In this document: positions 1 to 11,584 of the stretch, piece after piece
Layout of the letters: each line of letters opens with the position of its first letter
Numbering within the stretch: the stretch's first letter is position 1
Origin: Eustoma russellianum
Taxonomy: Eukaryota; Streptophyta; Magnoliopsida; Gentianales; Gentianaceae
Assembly: GCA_036186865.1 (NCBI GenBank)
Contig: AP025041.1
Coordinates: 42,367,424-42,431,423 of the forward strand
Length of the DNA: 64,000 nucleotides
Direction: 5' to 3'
Notes under the pieces: generated by a model
The model's input: only the letters and a program-made list of their open reading frames with translations
The model's database searches: none
Told to the model about the DNA's origin: nothing
Made by a program: the position numbers and the translations under genes

Positions 1-1194
1 TCCACATTGCTCCAACTCAGCTGTAGTGACGTTTGAAAGTGTATACATGTGCTGAAATTTATTTTTGCTAACTTTGTAAAATAGTGCACATTTAATAATA
101 CACACATGTAATATTCCAATCAGCCCTTAATTTAATTTTCTAGAACACTTTAAGATGTATATTATATGTAAAAAGTGTCTAGATACGTGTCACATCATGG
201 TCAAGAAAAACGTTCCATGTTAAGTGCGTAGAAAACCGAATTTTCGATATTTATCGATTACCCGATTTTTCTCTAATTTAAATTCCAACTTTTGCACATG
301 ATATATATTATGTTATACATAATATATATAATATATATTTTAAATTTCAGCTCTTGGCTGATTTAAAATGGTACCATAAACATGTGACAAAAATAAAATT
401 GGAATCTTCACATTTTGGCCTAAATGTGGGGTGATTTGTGTGTGCCAACATGGAAAGTATTTTTGGCTAATCACACCATGTGTATCACGAAATTTTCATC
501 AATTTTTGATGTATATGGGCTGGCCATTTATTTATGGCAAGTACGTGACACGTTGGCGAAGTTTCGGTATTCGCCCGATACGACAAATTTCGGTTTAGAA
601 CCTTTTATCGTGTCGTATTTAATTTGTCATCACCATATCTTATATCATATGATATAAGACCTGAATATACTCATAAATATGAGTTAAGTATGGTGGTGTG
701 ACGTTAACGTACGTACGTAAGATATATAACGTGTCGGTAGTACGTTGGAATACATGTGTATGTGCCTTTTATAAAAAATCTGAAAATATATATATATGTA
801 AAAGGCGTGTGGAATGAATGTGGGGAGGAGGAGAAGACTTTCCTTCCATAGCCATGTTGCCTTTGTGCCTTTTCCAAATGCATCTTCCTTTAATGAACTA
901 CTTAGTTTATTAAACTAAGTACTTCACTTAATGAACTACTTTAGTTCATTAATTGTGGCACCTGAAAATAGTATAAACTCAACAAATGTTCGCCATATGA
1001 TGTAAGCTTTAATGCTTCATGGCTCGTTAGTACGGCAACATAATATATAAGCTAAATAAGGCAAGTATGCAAGTTATCATGCATACATGTACACACTTAT
1101 ACACGTTTATATATGTATATATATTCAATTTCTTATTTTGAAATCACTCAAACCCTCTTATTTCTACAATCGAGACTGCCTTTCTAACAACAAT
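1..1194. other. AT-rich flank, no gene recognised
   Basis: No coding segment here resembles a known family and the longest open stretch (424-657) has no recognisable domain. The DNA is AT-rich and holds several short perfect palindromes, for example a 20-bp one at 640-659 centred on CATATG. Confidence 0.6.
891..950. repeat. Cluster of short perfect inverted repeats
   Basis: Two hairpins lie side by side. Positions 900-920 have 10-bp arms (ACTTAGTTTA / TAAACTAAGT) with one central base. Positions 930-950 have 9-bp arms (AATGAACTA / TAGTTCATT). The AATGAACTA arm also occurs just upstream at 892, so the cluster looks like a duplicated hairpin. Its role is unknown. Confidence 0.6.
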
Positions 1195-1740
1195 CTTCAT
1201 ATCGAGCAAGCGGCCTCTTGGAGCTCATTCATGGAGACTTACTCAGCCCTATTACGCCTAGTACCCATAGCAGAAATAGGTACGTTTTTGTGATAATTGA
1301 TGACCATTCACGTTACATGTGGTCATTTGTGTTGAAAGAAAAGAATAATGCACTTGAAGTCTTCAAGAACTTCAAAGCCTTGGCGAAAAAGGTACATCTA
1401 AAGAAATAAAAGTGTTCCGTAACGATAGAGGATGGTAGTTTACCTCTATCAAATTCAACAACTATTCTGAAAAGAACAGAATCATATGGCACTTGACGGC
1501 TCCATACACTCCTCAAAAAAATGGAGTTGTAGAACGCCATAATCGGACGCTGATGGAGATAACTAGAAGTACCTTGAAGGCTATGAATGTGCCAAATTAC
1601 ATGTGAGGAGAAACAACACGACATTCTACTTATGTGAAAAATTTGATCTGATGGGATGGTGACAATATCTATGATATGCATAAGTGGTTGACATGTAGAA
1701 TCTGATTGGATCACTGATTGAAGGCCAGTATTAGTCGGAA
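1195..1740 (+). pseudogene. Ty1/Copia integrase relic
   Basis: The conceptual translation shows the integrase core of a Copia polyprotein in several frames. An HGDLL start is followed by a FVIIDDHSRYMW block at 1286-1322, a decayed NDRG block near 1418-1430, and APYTPQKNGVVERHNRTL at 1500-1552. These correspond to the three acidic blocks of the DDE catalytic triad. Frameshifts and stops separate the blocks, and no LTR, reverse transcriptase or RNase H is visible nearby. This is an isolated, long-dead fragment, not from the same family as the Sirevirus-like Copia elements further right. Confidence 0.75.
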
Positions 1741-2199
1741 ATCAAACATGCATCTTTCGTGTCGCCAATTACATAGTGACGCATATCCCTAAGAAAACAA
1801 CCCCTAATTTGGTTCGCTCTCCTCATCAACAATACATGAGCAACCGGAAATATATGATATGTCCTATCAACCGCAACAACAATCAATAATTCTCGCTATG
1901 CTCACCATACAAATGTGTATTGTTAACTGATAATTGGATGTCAATGTTAAAACTCAAAAATTGACGGTTTGAATGCTCAGGAAACCACACCATATGCCTT
2001 CGTATCAACACTGTTCAATTCTGGATCGTGCCTACAACAGACAATGGTTCCTTTGTTTGATGCCTTAGGGCAACCATAACAAGGCAACTCATGGAAGGAT
2101 TGACTATCACCATGCAACATTGTCTTTGCTGCCTTTTGTTCTCAATTTTTCTTGTAGTTTATGTCCACATTCAAGCTCACATGTGCAGTTCTCGAACAT
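1741..2199. other. Unassigned stretch between two transposon relics
   Basis: I see no open frame, domain or repeat that I can name. It may be further decayed Copia polyprotein downstream of the integrase relic or the C-terminal side of the MULE relic. Confidence 0.4.
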
Positions 2200-3190
2200 T
2201 TATGCTCCAGAGTTCATATTCTGACTAATGTTTTCTCTAATTATTTTTCCAATCATGTTTGAATCAACGTTCTTATGATCCACTGTGATGTTTGCATTTG
2301 TACAGCTATGACGTTCGTGGAATATGCCGATCTTTCATAATGTGTTTGTCTCAAACTTCTTGAGAAGCCATTGACAATTTAAAATCTTCTAATTTGCGTA
2401 CCTAACATACCAATATTTTGTCGAACTGCCACTGCTTTGAAGAATTGATTTTGCTTCATAGACCACAATTGCATGACAGGTTTCACCCCATCTTTGGTTT
2501 TGAATAGTATATTCAACTCTAACTTATTTGGTCTACTCCTTCATAGATGTTTTAAGCCCCCCTGACTATGAATTGCTGCATCTTTGGGCTGGCCACAATC
2601 TTCAAAAAATGAAACGTATGCGTCAAGATGGAGTGCTGCTGGTTTATACTCCTCTGATTCGTCTCTTTCTCTTCAAGATCCTCTAAACATTCTTCTTCAT
2701 CTTCATTCGCCCCCTCCTAGTCTTCGTCATAGTGGTCGTCAACATCATCATCATTTTCTCCTTCCTCTGTGACGAGCTGCACCTTCTGCGATACTCTTAG
2801 ATGTCCCAAAAATGTCAACGTAATAGGTTTGTGAACCTTTGCAACAAGTACTGCCCACGTTTGTTGAACATCCGGAATGCTCACATAAATCTTAACTGAC
2901 ATAATAGTTGGACAACATATAAGAAGACCCAAGGCTGACTTGAGATCTTCATCATGTGAATATGATAAGCGCTATAAAAATATCATGCTGCATCTGTAGA
3001 AAAGAAAAATGATACACCAGATCAATTGCTTTCACATCTACATCCAATTCGAGCTTTGTTTTGACTCGTTAGAGAAACTCCGACTATGATATGATGCATG
3101 TAATCCTCATCAATTTGGTTGTGTAATTTCAAATCCAACTCCATTGCGTAATGCACAGCTTCACATCCGAACTATAAAGATATTTGAATA
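2200..3190 (-). pseudogene. MULE (Mutator-like) transposase N-terminal relic
   Basis: Read on the minus strand, positions about 2240-2420 translate to a RYAN...CQW block followed by FHERHSCTNANITVDHK and NMIGKII. This C-x-W / F-x-x-x-H-x-C arrangement is the zinc-binding N-terminal domain of MuDR-type transposases (Pfam MuDR family), followed by the conserved start of the next helix. Further upstream on the minus strand (2717-2932) an acidic run of E and D residues precedes it, as in the linker of many MULE proteins. Stops interrupt every frame and no catalytic DDE domain or terminal inverted repeat was found. The call rests on motif memory, so it is moderate; a different zinc-finger protein relic is possible. 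Confidence 0.45.
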
Positions 3191-3304
3191 GGTGAAGATC
3201 TCATTTATCTATTGGATAGGGTGAAAAAATATTTTGTTGCTGAGAAAACAAGATGGTTTTGTAGGAGAAATTGAGATGATTTCATCGGAAAAATAGGGGT
3301 GGAC

Positions 3305-3467
3305 ACACAGTGTTTTGTTAAACCCGGATGCGCAACACGGTTCTATCAAAACCGTGGTATGCACCATGATTTGGTAAACCCTGGTGTGCCAAAAGTAAAT
3401 TGGCACACCACGGTTTTGTCAAAACTGTGCTGCATGCACACCATTGTTTTGGCAAAACCGTGTAGAA
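3305..3467. repeat. Five tandem degenerate hairpins (CACGGTTTTG / CAAAACCGTG)
   Basis: Five consecutive units of roughly 23-33 bp each contain the pair CACGGTTTTG ... CAAAACCGTG with variable decay, and neighbours are joined by GTGTGC/GCACAC-type sequence. The clearest units are at about 3337-3359 and 3402-3432. Every unit can fold on itself. The cluster explains the apparent short open frames on both strands, which are not genes. Confidence 0.65.
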
Positions 3468-4275
3468 TAGATGTGAGCTTACTGTCAATGTGCGAAAAGT
3501 GAGTTTTTATTAAAACTACAATAAAATTTTTCTTTTTTTGTTGGTTATTTGTAGTCAAATAGAGAGAAATCGTGTACGTATTAAAATAAGGGAGACTATA
3601 GAAACTTTGACTGCTAACATTTTCTAGTTGTAGAAAGAGGACAATATTTTTAGAAATAAACCAAAATAAAAAGAGGACAATATTTTGAGACGGAGAAAGT
3701 AACGATTATTTCATTGCAGAGATATCTGTTTGATAATTCTTTATCAATATACGAGAAAGAATTATGAATGGAAAATCAAATTCCTTGTATGCATTTATAA
3801 AAAAAATATCATACTGAATTCCAAAAACATAAGTAAGTGCCTAATGAGTTACATAATGCTGAATCCCGAAGGGATATTACATTATTATTTTACAAGAGTT
3901 ATTGATGATTATCAAGGTACTTATTTCTTTCTTTGAAACAAATAAATACTGAATTCCAAAATAAATAAATACATAATTAAATCAGAAGAAAATACACACT
4001 TAAGTGCATCGAATATGTTATACACCCTAATAGAATTTAGTCCATTCGTTTTTCAAAGCGTGGTACTCGTCGAATAGTTTAATAATTTTTATCCATTAAT
4101 AAATTTTATTTGATGCATTACATGTTACAAATTGGCCTCAGAGTTTAAATCATCTACCTTAATTCTTAAATGTGATTTAATTCGTATATATAAGATGCAT
4201 TCTTGTTTGTTGTAGTTTCTTAAAGGTTCATTAAGGCCTAGCTGGAAAAAAACAATTCATAACCGTTAGGAAGGT
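3468..4275. other. AT-rich intergenic DNA, no gene
   Basis: No coding or RNA gene is supported. A GACAATATTTTGAGACGGAG-like string at 3680-3700 resembles one end of a Stowaway-type MITE, but I found no matching left end. Confidence 0.5.
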
Positions 4276-4465
4276 CCCCCCCCCCCCCCCCCCTCCGCCC
4301 CTTTCAACGTTCAACTTGAGAAATCAATAGATACCTAGTTTCGAGATGGGATCTCCTCACCGCCTCCATTCTCACCTCATTGCTCACCGCTCAACACGTG
4401 GCAGCAAGGAGGGATGGTGAGACTAGATGACAATGGGTGAGAATGGGATCTCCTCACCGCCTCCA
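4276..4465. repeat. Poly-C run and a 23-bp direct repeat
   Basis: An 18-base C run occupies 4276-4293. A 23-bp sequence beginning ATGGGATCTCCTCACC is present twice, exactly, at 4346-4368 and 4443-4465. The intervening and following bases (GGTGAGGATGGAGG near 4490) are partly its reverse complement. The arrangement could be the remains of a foldback or MITE-like element, but no clean ends or target duplication are visible. Confidence 0.55.
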
Positions 4466-4539
4466 CGTGTCGGGCGGTGGACAATGGGGTGAGGATGGAG
4501 GCGGAGAGGATATCCGGTCCCCTAGTTTCCTACTATACT

Positions 4540-4745
4540 ACTATGCTGCTGCTACTACTGCTACTGCTGCTGCTCCTCCTACTGCTGCTACTGCTCCTAC
4601 TGCTGCTGCTGCTGCTGCGCCTACTGCTGCTCCTCCTGATACTGCTACTCTGCTCCTGCTACTGCTGCTGCTTCTGTTGCTCCTGCTACTGCTGCTGCTA
4701 CTACTACTATTCTTATGTTGTATTATTATTGTTATTATTATTATT
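4540..4745. repeat. Imperfect CTG/CTA/CTC triplet microsatellite
   Basis: About 160 bp of mixed CTG, CTA and CTC triplets is followed by a TTA/TTG-rich tail to about 4745. The triplet periodicity opens long frames that read as poly-leucine or alanine-rich peptides on the plus strand. These have no start context, no conserved domain and no neighbouring exons, so I treat the tract as simple repeat DNA. Confidence 0.85.
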
Positions 4746-5171
4746 ATTTTACCATTTTATTTTCTGAAGAAGTCCAATGTAGTTGAGAAGTTTTTCATTT
4801 ATTTCTGTTTTGAGAATTTTGAAAGAAAACAATCATGGAAGGACGGTATCTACTGTTTGAAGTATATGCATTGTTATTTTATAATGTAATATCTTTGGGT
4901 TGTGTGTTGGTGTCAAATTTCTTTGTACATCCCAAAAGATAACCAGAGGGGGAGGGGAGAGTTTAGTAGATTGCCTTCTACTATCAAACTTTACTTGTTT
5001 TTCGACTAGAATAATAAAAGTGCTCAAGTGCTAGAATAATCAAAGGAGGAAAAGATGAAGAATGCCCATTTGGTTTAGAACTTAGGTCTCAAAAACATGC
5101 TTGAGTTGTTATTTGGTGTGCAAATCCTTAGTTAAGTCTTCAAAGCACCATTTACAGTGGGAGGAGAGCTC
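4746..5171. other. Intergenic DNA, nothing recognised
   Basis: AT-rich sequence without a gene or repeat I can identify. Confidence 0.5.
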
Positions 5172-5400
5172 AGCAACAACAACATTACTCCATTGCCTTA
5201 AAGGCTCCCGCATATGGTGGGGAATAGGATCGAATTAATGCAATCATACTCATATGTTAGAAACACACAGAGGTTGTTTTGTCGATGACCTATAATGAAA
5301 AATGCGTCAAGTTGTGTCGATCAATTGCTCACAAGATAAGAATCGCAATCAATCCAGTTAGTCATTTGATTTATTTCATTATATTCCAACGTCAATGGAG
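5172..5400 (+). mobile_element. SINE-like repeat, copy A (possibly Au-SINE related)
   Basis: A CAACAACAAC start is followed by ACATTACTCCATTGCCTTA, a TATGGTGGGG box, a TGTTAGAAACACA...GAGGTTGTTTTGTCGATGACC block and about 120 bp of further conserved sequence. The whole arrangement recurs at 48735-48968 in the same order and orientation with moderate divergence. The AACAACAAC / GTGGGG / GTTGTTTC...GACCC order resembles the 3' half of plant Au SINEs. I cannot see a tRNA-derived promoter, so the SINE label is tentative; the repeat relationship between the two copies is direct observation. Confidence 0.5.
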
Positions 5401-6062
5401 AGCAAAAAGGTTATCTTCTGTGTGTGTATATATGTATGTTTTTTCAGGTGGAAAAGATTTTATTAAAAGAAAGCTCACTTGTGGCGGAGGGAAACCATAT
5501 TCCATAATAGAGTCGTAAAAAAAAAAGCGAGTGCAATGAACAAATATTGTCAGCCTCCAATCATATATGATATGCCGCATTAAAACCTTGCCAAGTAAAA
5601 CCACCCTTGTGGATAAAACCTTGGCGAAGGAAAAAAAAAACGTGCATATTTATATAATGGAGTGTGTTGATCCATAACAAGCGTGTTGAACAATATATCC
5701 TAAACCGATAACATGCTATATGTGCCCCTATTCGATGTAGATATTGCCATAGCAGAGATTCTATCAACTGTATTGGGTCCAGTGGCCATCCATTCTTGCA
5801 ACACAAAGTCCTCGTGCGGCGGCCCGCGCATGCCAAAAACAAATATTCAGTGCCTCGCATATAAGTAATATGTATAATAAGTGGTGCCTGTAGAAACATA
5901 CCGACATTGTGAATAAGGCAACCCCAAAAAGCTACGCCCAAGACAGCTACGGGCCACCTCTGAAGAATGTATGATGTACTGCGCAGGGCCTCCCACCAAT
6001 ATATGAACATGCTCAGTAATAACACCAATCCTGACATCAGAAAGAGAAGTGTGTACAGTAAT

Positions 6063-6651
6063 CTAAAGAGATAGATATGAGCGATTACATACCCGATCGC
6101 TTGCACCCAAAGGATGCAGGCGACAGATGGAAGAAACGCGCGTCATTATGATAAAGCACGAATATATGCAGTATGCGCGTCTGTCCACAATCCGCCCCGC
6201 GCCATACGTGGAAGGTCCAAAGGCCTCTGAAATGTATATGATGTCCGCCGCATTAGAGCATGATGTGCTAATGCGTGGGCTACCAATTTCCTTCGCGTGG
6301 AACATATGAGATAATGCAATGCAAAAGAGACAAAATCTCTTCAACGCTCTACATCACTGGCTAACCATCCGATAAGGAGACTGAGTCCGATGAAAGTGTT
6401 AACAAATATTGGCAGTCAGTCTCAACATACAACTCACTGAACCCCAATGTAGCAAAATAAATGACGGATAAAGCATAGTCTTTAATTCTGCATGTAGTGG
6501 AGGTAGAACTGGAAGCGGAGGAAAACACAATACTCGAAACATTCGTCCGTTGTGATTTCGCAAGATTGATCCTCGCGCAACCCCTCGCGGCCCGTAGCCG
6601 CCTCAACATTAAGCTTGGACCTACCTGTCGGAGGCAAACACCATCGTACAA
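6063..6651 (-). pseudogene. LINE RNase H domain, broken
   Basis: The best segment reads KDYALSVIYFATLGFSELYVETDCQYL, matching the E-x-x-A-x ... V-x-x-E-x-D-C core of plant LINE RNase H (RVT_3). A frameshifted stretch on the other side of 6340 reads SHVPREGN, the usual start of the last helix. RNase H would degrade the RNA strand during reverse transcription. The two LINEs further right lack this domain, so they belong to a different family. Confidence 0.7.
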
Positions 6652-6936
6652 TAGTCACTCTATGAGATCGCATGGATGGTGAAAAACTGCGCTTGGAGCA
6701 AAGATGGTATGGAAGCGGAAAATCTTGAATCAGAAATAGATGAGTACCAGGAGTATATGCTATGGCGAATCTTCTCCTTTAGACACAACAGAGAAACGTT
6801 TCATCACCAAAATGTATTGCAGCATATCTTTCAAATAGACCATGTTGTAAGATGGTACAACTGCCGCAAGATTCCCAATCATTGTTACGAGAATAGCATG
6901 TTGCCACCACCGTCTAAATATCGACGAAACTGCATA

Positions 6937-7509
6937 TCAGTGGGTAGAGGTCCCCCAAAAAAACCCCTGCGAGATAGCTCCAGATAGCCTTAATATAATA
7001 GGACATGTGTAAAAGAAGTGACTCTGCTCACCAGATGCTTTGCGGCAAAAACAACAACAAGACGAAATTGGCACCATCCAGGCCGAAACATTGTCTGGCA
7101 TAGGCAGCGCATGATACCACAATCTCCATAAAAAGACTTGTCCCTGTTTAGACGCCTTTTTCCACCATAAAAACCGAGCATATGGCTGCGTAGCAATACG
7201 AGCCCTACAAGATTCATAGGCTACTCGTAAGCTGAACTGGCCATGCGCATCATCCAACCAAAATAAACCTTCTCGTGTGTCTTGCACATGCAAAGAACAA
7301 AACGTGTGAACACGACATATATGCTTCCAATCAGAGGAGTCAGAGACCATAACCTGCATCACATGGCGCGCACCATACTCATGCCGCATATACTGTGAGC
7401 AAATGGACGATGAAGTCTGATAAGTCCACCACATTTTACGCTCATACGCTTTTTGCAGTTCCTCAAGATTGCGTATCCCCAAACCACCTTCTTCTTTTGT
7501 ATGACACAA
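6937..7509 (-). pseudogene. LINE zinc-finger RT-associated domain (zf-RVT)
   Basis: The open segment begins KEEGGLGIRNLEE, the conserved linker after the RT thumb. It then shows LWWKKASKQGQVFLWRLWYHALP and the C-x-x-C ... H-x-x-x-C pattern (FCRKASGEQSHFFYTC) of the zf-RVT domain. A frameshift and a stop separate it from the RNase H segment that follows. Confidence 0.8.
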
Positions 7510-7515
7510 AGAATT

Positions 7516-9259
7516 TCATGCCCGCCAATGATGTTTTTGATTCCATAAAAAGTTTGCCATTTTGCGATTGAGGTCTGTAAAAACACTTTTGGGTAAACAG
7601 GCTGTGGCCATAATATGTAGCGGCAAAGCTGCTAGAACCGACTGTATAAGAGCTAGTCTCCCTGCCATACTCAAGAGGCGTTGGGACCATCCTTGTAATT
7701 GATTATCAAAATGAGAGAGCAAGTCTGTATAATATCGTGAGCAATTGATTCCCTTGAACAAATATGACCCCAAGTATTTTATGGGCAATTGATAATGACG
7801 CATATTCAAAATCCTCAACACTCGCGCGGATGAGATACCTCCCCCAATAACCATCTGACTCTTATTATAATTAATTAATTGCCTTGACGCGCGCTGGTAT
7901 TGCTCCAAAAACCTACTAAATGCTTGTAGGTTATCGGCCGACCCATTCAAAAATTCTAAGAGATCATCTGCGAAGCCAAGACGCGAGACCACTGGAGAAC
8001 AACCCCTATTGAATCCTGTGATAACACCCCATTGAAATAATGCCTTTAAACCGTGAGAAAAACCTTTCGATGCAAGAATAAATAGCAATAGCGACAAAGG
8101 GTCACCTTGTTTGACTCCACAAGAAGGACGGAAAAAACCACAAGATTTACCATTAATGAACACAGAATAAAGCGTGGCTGCCAAATTTATTCATGATTAG
8201 ACGAACCAAACCTGGGCTTGAAAACCCAAGCGCAAAAGCAACTGTTCAAGGTAATGCCAGGATACTCTATTAAAGGCCTTTGTTATGTCCAACTTGATCA
8301 TCATATGGCCACCCCGACATTTAGCGATCTAGAATATGCACCATTTCCTTATCCATGAGTATCTGCTCTGGAATTCCTCGCACAGGCATAAACCCGCTTG
8401 CTCTGGTGAATCAATCTAGGTATTCGCTTAGAAGGCGGGATGATATAACACGTGTAACAACTTTGGAAATGAAATTCGTCAAGCAGATGGGACGGAAATT
8501 AGCAAATGTACCTGGATTGGGAACCTTTGGCAATAAACAAAGCAAAGAAGCCGCCATTCTGCTTGGCACTTGAACTCCCAAGAAAAACTCTTGAACCGCC
8601 CAGCAGGACATCTCTCTCCACAAGATCTCAAAAATGCCGATAAAATGAACAAGGAAATCCATCCAGGCGAGGAGTGCTTGTTGGACTGAGACTCCAAACT
8701 GTCTGCTTAACCTCTGCTGCTTGGGGCATGCTTTGTATTCCTCTTATCCTGCTCACTGAGTACCCTAGGAATATGCTGCAACAAAGAATCATGATCAAAT
8801 GGGCTCCGCGCAGAAGAGATGTGAGTAAACAGTTGACTGCCTCCTCCTGAATCAACTGAGAAGTATCACACAGAACCCCAGCGGTTGTATTAATAGAAAT
8901 GATAGCATGTCTCTGTCTTCGTGTCTTGACTGTCTGATGGAACAATTCTGGTATTTGCGTCACCCTCTTTAACCCACTTCACATTCGCCTTTGCTTCCAA
9001 TAAAGATAAGCCCTGCTCTGCAAAAGCAATAGCACGCCTTGGCAAGATGATAAGATTCCCGGCTGCTATTCGATGGAGTTGCGTCATAACTCTGTTCCAT
9101 GCGCATGGCTCCTCCTCGGCCACCATTAACTCACAAATACGTTTTATTCCATATCCTCAATCCACTTTAACCTCTGTAGTTTCACATAAAGACCCATACA
9201 TGCCCCAGTAGTTGGATATGACCTCCAATGCTCATGAACAAAACCATCAAAATCAACAT
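7516..9259 (-). pseudogene. LINE reverse transcriptase, broken
   Basis: The N-terminal linker contains ANVKWVKEGDANTRIF near 8990-9030 and is followed by RT fingers and palm in several frames. The best preserved part is an open 222-codon segment (8184-7516) with GVKQGDPLS, the LGFADD box that holds the catalytic aspartates, PIKYLGS and the GRLALIQSVL thumb motif. These are the RVT_1 motifs of L1-type elements. Frameshifts separate this segment from the fingers at 8411-8697. Confidence 0.85.
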
Positions 9260-9993
9260 GAGTCGACTATACATCCAAATAACGAAAAGACGAAGGACCT
9301 GTATTATCTAACAATCTACATTGCAATAACAACGGCTCATGATCGGAAAGTAGTACGATGAAGATGATTGACCAAGCAATGATGAAAAATGTTAGAATAT
9401 GATGTAGTATAAAAGAAACAATCAAGGCTTCTCCAGACCTTACCAAGACCACGGCCGTCTGACCACGTATATGGCGAACCTTGATACTGCATCTGTAATA
9501 TGCCAGTGGGCCTTTACAAAGCCTTACAATCAGTTAAGACTCTCAGAGATGGAGTGGATGCTCCGTATGCTCATCCAGAGATAAGAATGTATTAAAGTCC
9601 ACCTGCAAGAAGCCAAGGAGAGTCGTCTTCCTCCCGAAATGATATCAAATCAGCCCACAATGGACGACGCGCAACCACTGTGTGCCGAACTAGACCGCTG
9701 TAAACCAAAAGGATTGTCCACTAGCCAACCACCGTACACGTAAAGAGAGTTTTGTACACCAGGCTGCGTATCCACTAATTCGAAAAAAAAGTCACGCCAA
9801 AACACCCAAATATTTCCATCACAAGACGAGTAAGCATGTGAAATCCAATTTGCAATCTAATGCTTTCCAGCCGAGCTGGGCAAAGCTTTGGCTCTATTAA
9901 AACTAATAACTGCAACCGATGCTGTCGAGCTAATGAAATAACACGAACCAACGAGGTAGAAACACCCCTAACATTCCATAATAGAGCATTCAT
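9260..9993 (-). pseudogene. LINE endonuclease (APE-like) remnant
   Basis: The segment starts with MNALLWNVRGV, the typical beginning of plant LINE ORF2 and of its exo/endonuclease/phosphatase fold, which nicks target DNA. The other recognisable end is LSDHEPLLL at about 9330-9360, the SDH motif that closes the catalytic fold. Between them the frame is broken several times. The start at 9993 was chosen because the same NxRG start is standard in the family. Confidence 0.7.
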
Positions 9994-10100
9994 TGAGACG
10001 TATGAAAAGAGGATTTTGAAGTGGATCGATTACCGCACCTCTAGTGATCACAGTAGGAGGGGGAGCCATTGGCATCTGATCTTTCCTCCTACGCGGACGC

Positions 10101-10487
10101 CTATGCTGAACGTTTTAACAAATTATCAACGGCCTGGGCAACGTCCGGATGTGATATGTTTAAAGAACCATCATCCAACGGAGGTGTTGCAGATAAAACC
10201 TTTGCAACATCCATGACTGCGGATCGCAATTCTTGTGTATCTAACATATGATCATCGTGAATCTCCGAATCTGACCCATGCTCTAGAACAACCACTGGAT
10301 CATCCTCTACAACCTTCAGAACTGGAGCTGAGCTACATTGCAAGCGATGAATATCTTGAGAGTGAGATACCTGTTCAAGCTCCGTTGAAACCCCTGCAGA
10401 TTCGATCAATGTTGCTTCAGGCAAGTCAGAAGTAAGATGTTCCTGATGCTCCAGGACACTCACTTGTTCCTCCTCAACAACCTTCAT
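10101..10487 (-). pseudogene. LINE ORF1 C-terminal remnant
   Basis: A 128-codon open segment encodes an acidic, low-complexity peptide rich in E, D, V and S with two VLEH repeats. There is no zinc knuckle or DUF4283 domain in the part that remains. Its position directly before the endonuclease of the minus-strand LINE is that of the tail of ORF1 (nucleic-acid-binding protein). The start is lost in the neighbouring microsatellite. Confidence 0.55.
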
Positions 10488-10489
10488 AG

Positions 10490-10790
10490 ATGGTATGTGA
10501 TATATGTATGTATCTATTTATGTGTGTGCATATATATGTATATGTATGTATCTATTTATGTATGTATCTATTTGTGTGTGTGCATATATATATGTATATG
10601 TATATGTATATACATATATGTGTATGTGTGTGTTGAGTATATATAGTATGTTTGTATATGTGTATGTGTATGTGTGTGTGCATGCTTGTATGCGCGGTTG
10701 TGTGTGCGTGCACATGTGAGTGTGTGTGTGTATATGTGTGTGTCTATATATGTGCGCGTCCGGGGGATGGATGGGTTGGTGTGGGTGTGG
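10490..10790. repeat. Compound TATG/TGTA/TG microsatellite
   Basis: About 300 bp of alternating TATG, TGTA and TG steps. It opens long frames on both strands (VYICIYIC-like and HTHTYTYT-like peptides), which are artefacts of the repeat. It abuts the truncated end of the minus-strand LINE. Confidence 0.9.
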
Positions 10791-11357
10791 GGACGCCTAC
10801 ATATGTACATGCGACTTGTTGTTTTTGGGGTATTAGACTAATTGATATACATGTACAACTTTTAATACCTTCATCAAGTGCATATATTTTAGAAGTAATT
10901 ACAATTTTTAATTTCTACTCTAGACAGACTGTGTTCTACTCTTTTGCATAAGGTTATAAAAGTCTAACTACTTAAATACTTAAAACTATAGTGCACAATA
11001 TGAAGTCATACTCGTCATTCACATCTCATTTTGTCTCTAATAAGAAGTCGCATCTAAACCATCTACCCTTCATATAATATAGAAGGATAAGATGAGCTAT
11101 CTTATTTTCCTATAATATAGGATAAATTCATCACGCACATTGTTTTAATCTATTTAGGTCAACTTAGAAAGAAAAGGATTCAGTGTATCTACTCTATAAA
11201 AATTGATCTGTTTTAGATAATAATAAAAAAAATGAGCCTGCTCGTTATTTTATCTAAACAAATATGGGGTGGGGGGACGTTGGAGTTTGATTACAAAAAA
11301 ATTAATAAACAGAAGCTCTCTGACAATGAAAAATAATACTCCATACAATAAAAATCA
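10791..11357. other. Upstream flank of the dioxygenase, no gene
   Basis: AT-rich DNA without coding potential. A TATAAAAA at about 11199 is about 390 bp before the first dioxygenase exon and could be, but need not be, a promoter element. Confidence 0.4.
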
Positions 11358-11434
11358 TACTTCATTCGTCTAAAAATATTGTCATAGTATGATTTCAAGC
11401 CTATGTTAACAATATTTTTGAGACGGAGGAAGTA
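11358..11434. mobile_element. Very short Stowaway-like MITE
   Basis: Ends are CTTCATTCGTCTAAAAATAT at the left and the near reverse complement AATATTTTTGAGACGGAGGA at the right, each bordered by TA. CTTCCTCCGTCTCAAAA is the familiar end of Stowaway (Tc1/mariner-type) MITEs, which duplicate TA on insertion. At 77 bp the element is almost only terminal repeats, so an internal deletion is likely. Confidence 0.6.
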
Positions 11435-11584
11435 AATAATAGAAAAAAGTCCCAAGTCTTAGGGCCATGTTAACATCCATCCCTTGATATCTACACAAAG
11501 TCAAGTTAGATGTCCCTTGCAATCAGCAGATCACAGAGTAACCTCTCAATTAGTTGCAATCTTGTAATACACTAGAGAAGTGCT

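Larger units (their letters stand above)
5430..10487 (-). mobile_element. L1-type LINE with RNase H domain, 5'-truncated and decayed
   Basis: Read on the minus strand the element runs from an ORF1 tail (10487-10101) through endonuclease (9993-9260), reverse transcriptase (about 9126-7516), zinc-finger RT-associated domain (7509-6937) and RNase H (6651-6063) to a 3' untranslated region. That region contains a TTCGCCAAGGTTTT / TTGGCAAGGTTTTAATG inverted pair and ends near 5430 in a short A run. The order is that of plant L1 LINEs. The left-hand ORF1 is missing beyond 10487, where a microsatellite begins, which fits 5' truncation. Frameshifts and stops occur throughout. No convincing target-site duplication was found. 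Confidence 0.85.

Noticed and set aside
2584..2932. Acidic minus-strand ORF as an independent gene
   Set aside because: It is continuous with MULE-transposase-like sequence on the same strand and is bounded by stops in every frame.
3640..3703. Second Stowaway-like MITE
   Set aside because: Only a right-end-like GACAATATTTTGAGACGGAG string is visible; no matching left end was found.
4437..4889. Plus-strand frames with long leucine or alanine/threonine runs as genes
   Set aside because: They are translations of the CTG/CTA triplet microsatellite; no domain, start context or exon structure supports a protein.
10437..10951. Open frames with YVYIC or HTHTYT periodicity
   Set aside because: They come from the TATG/TG microsatellite on both strands.
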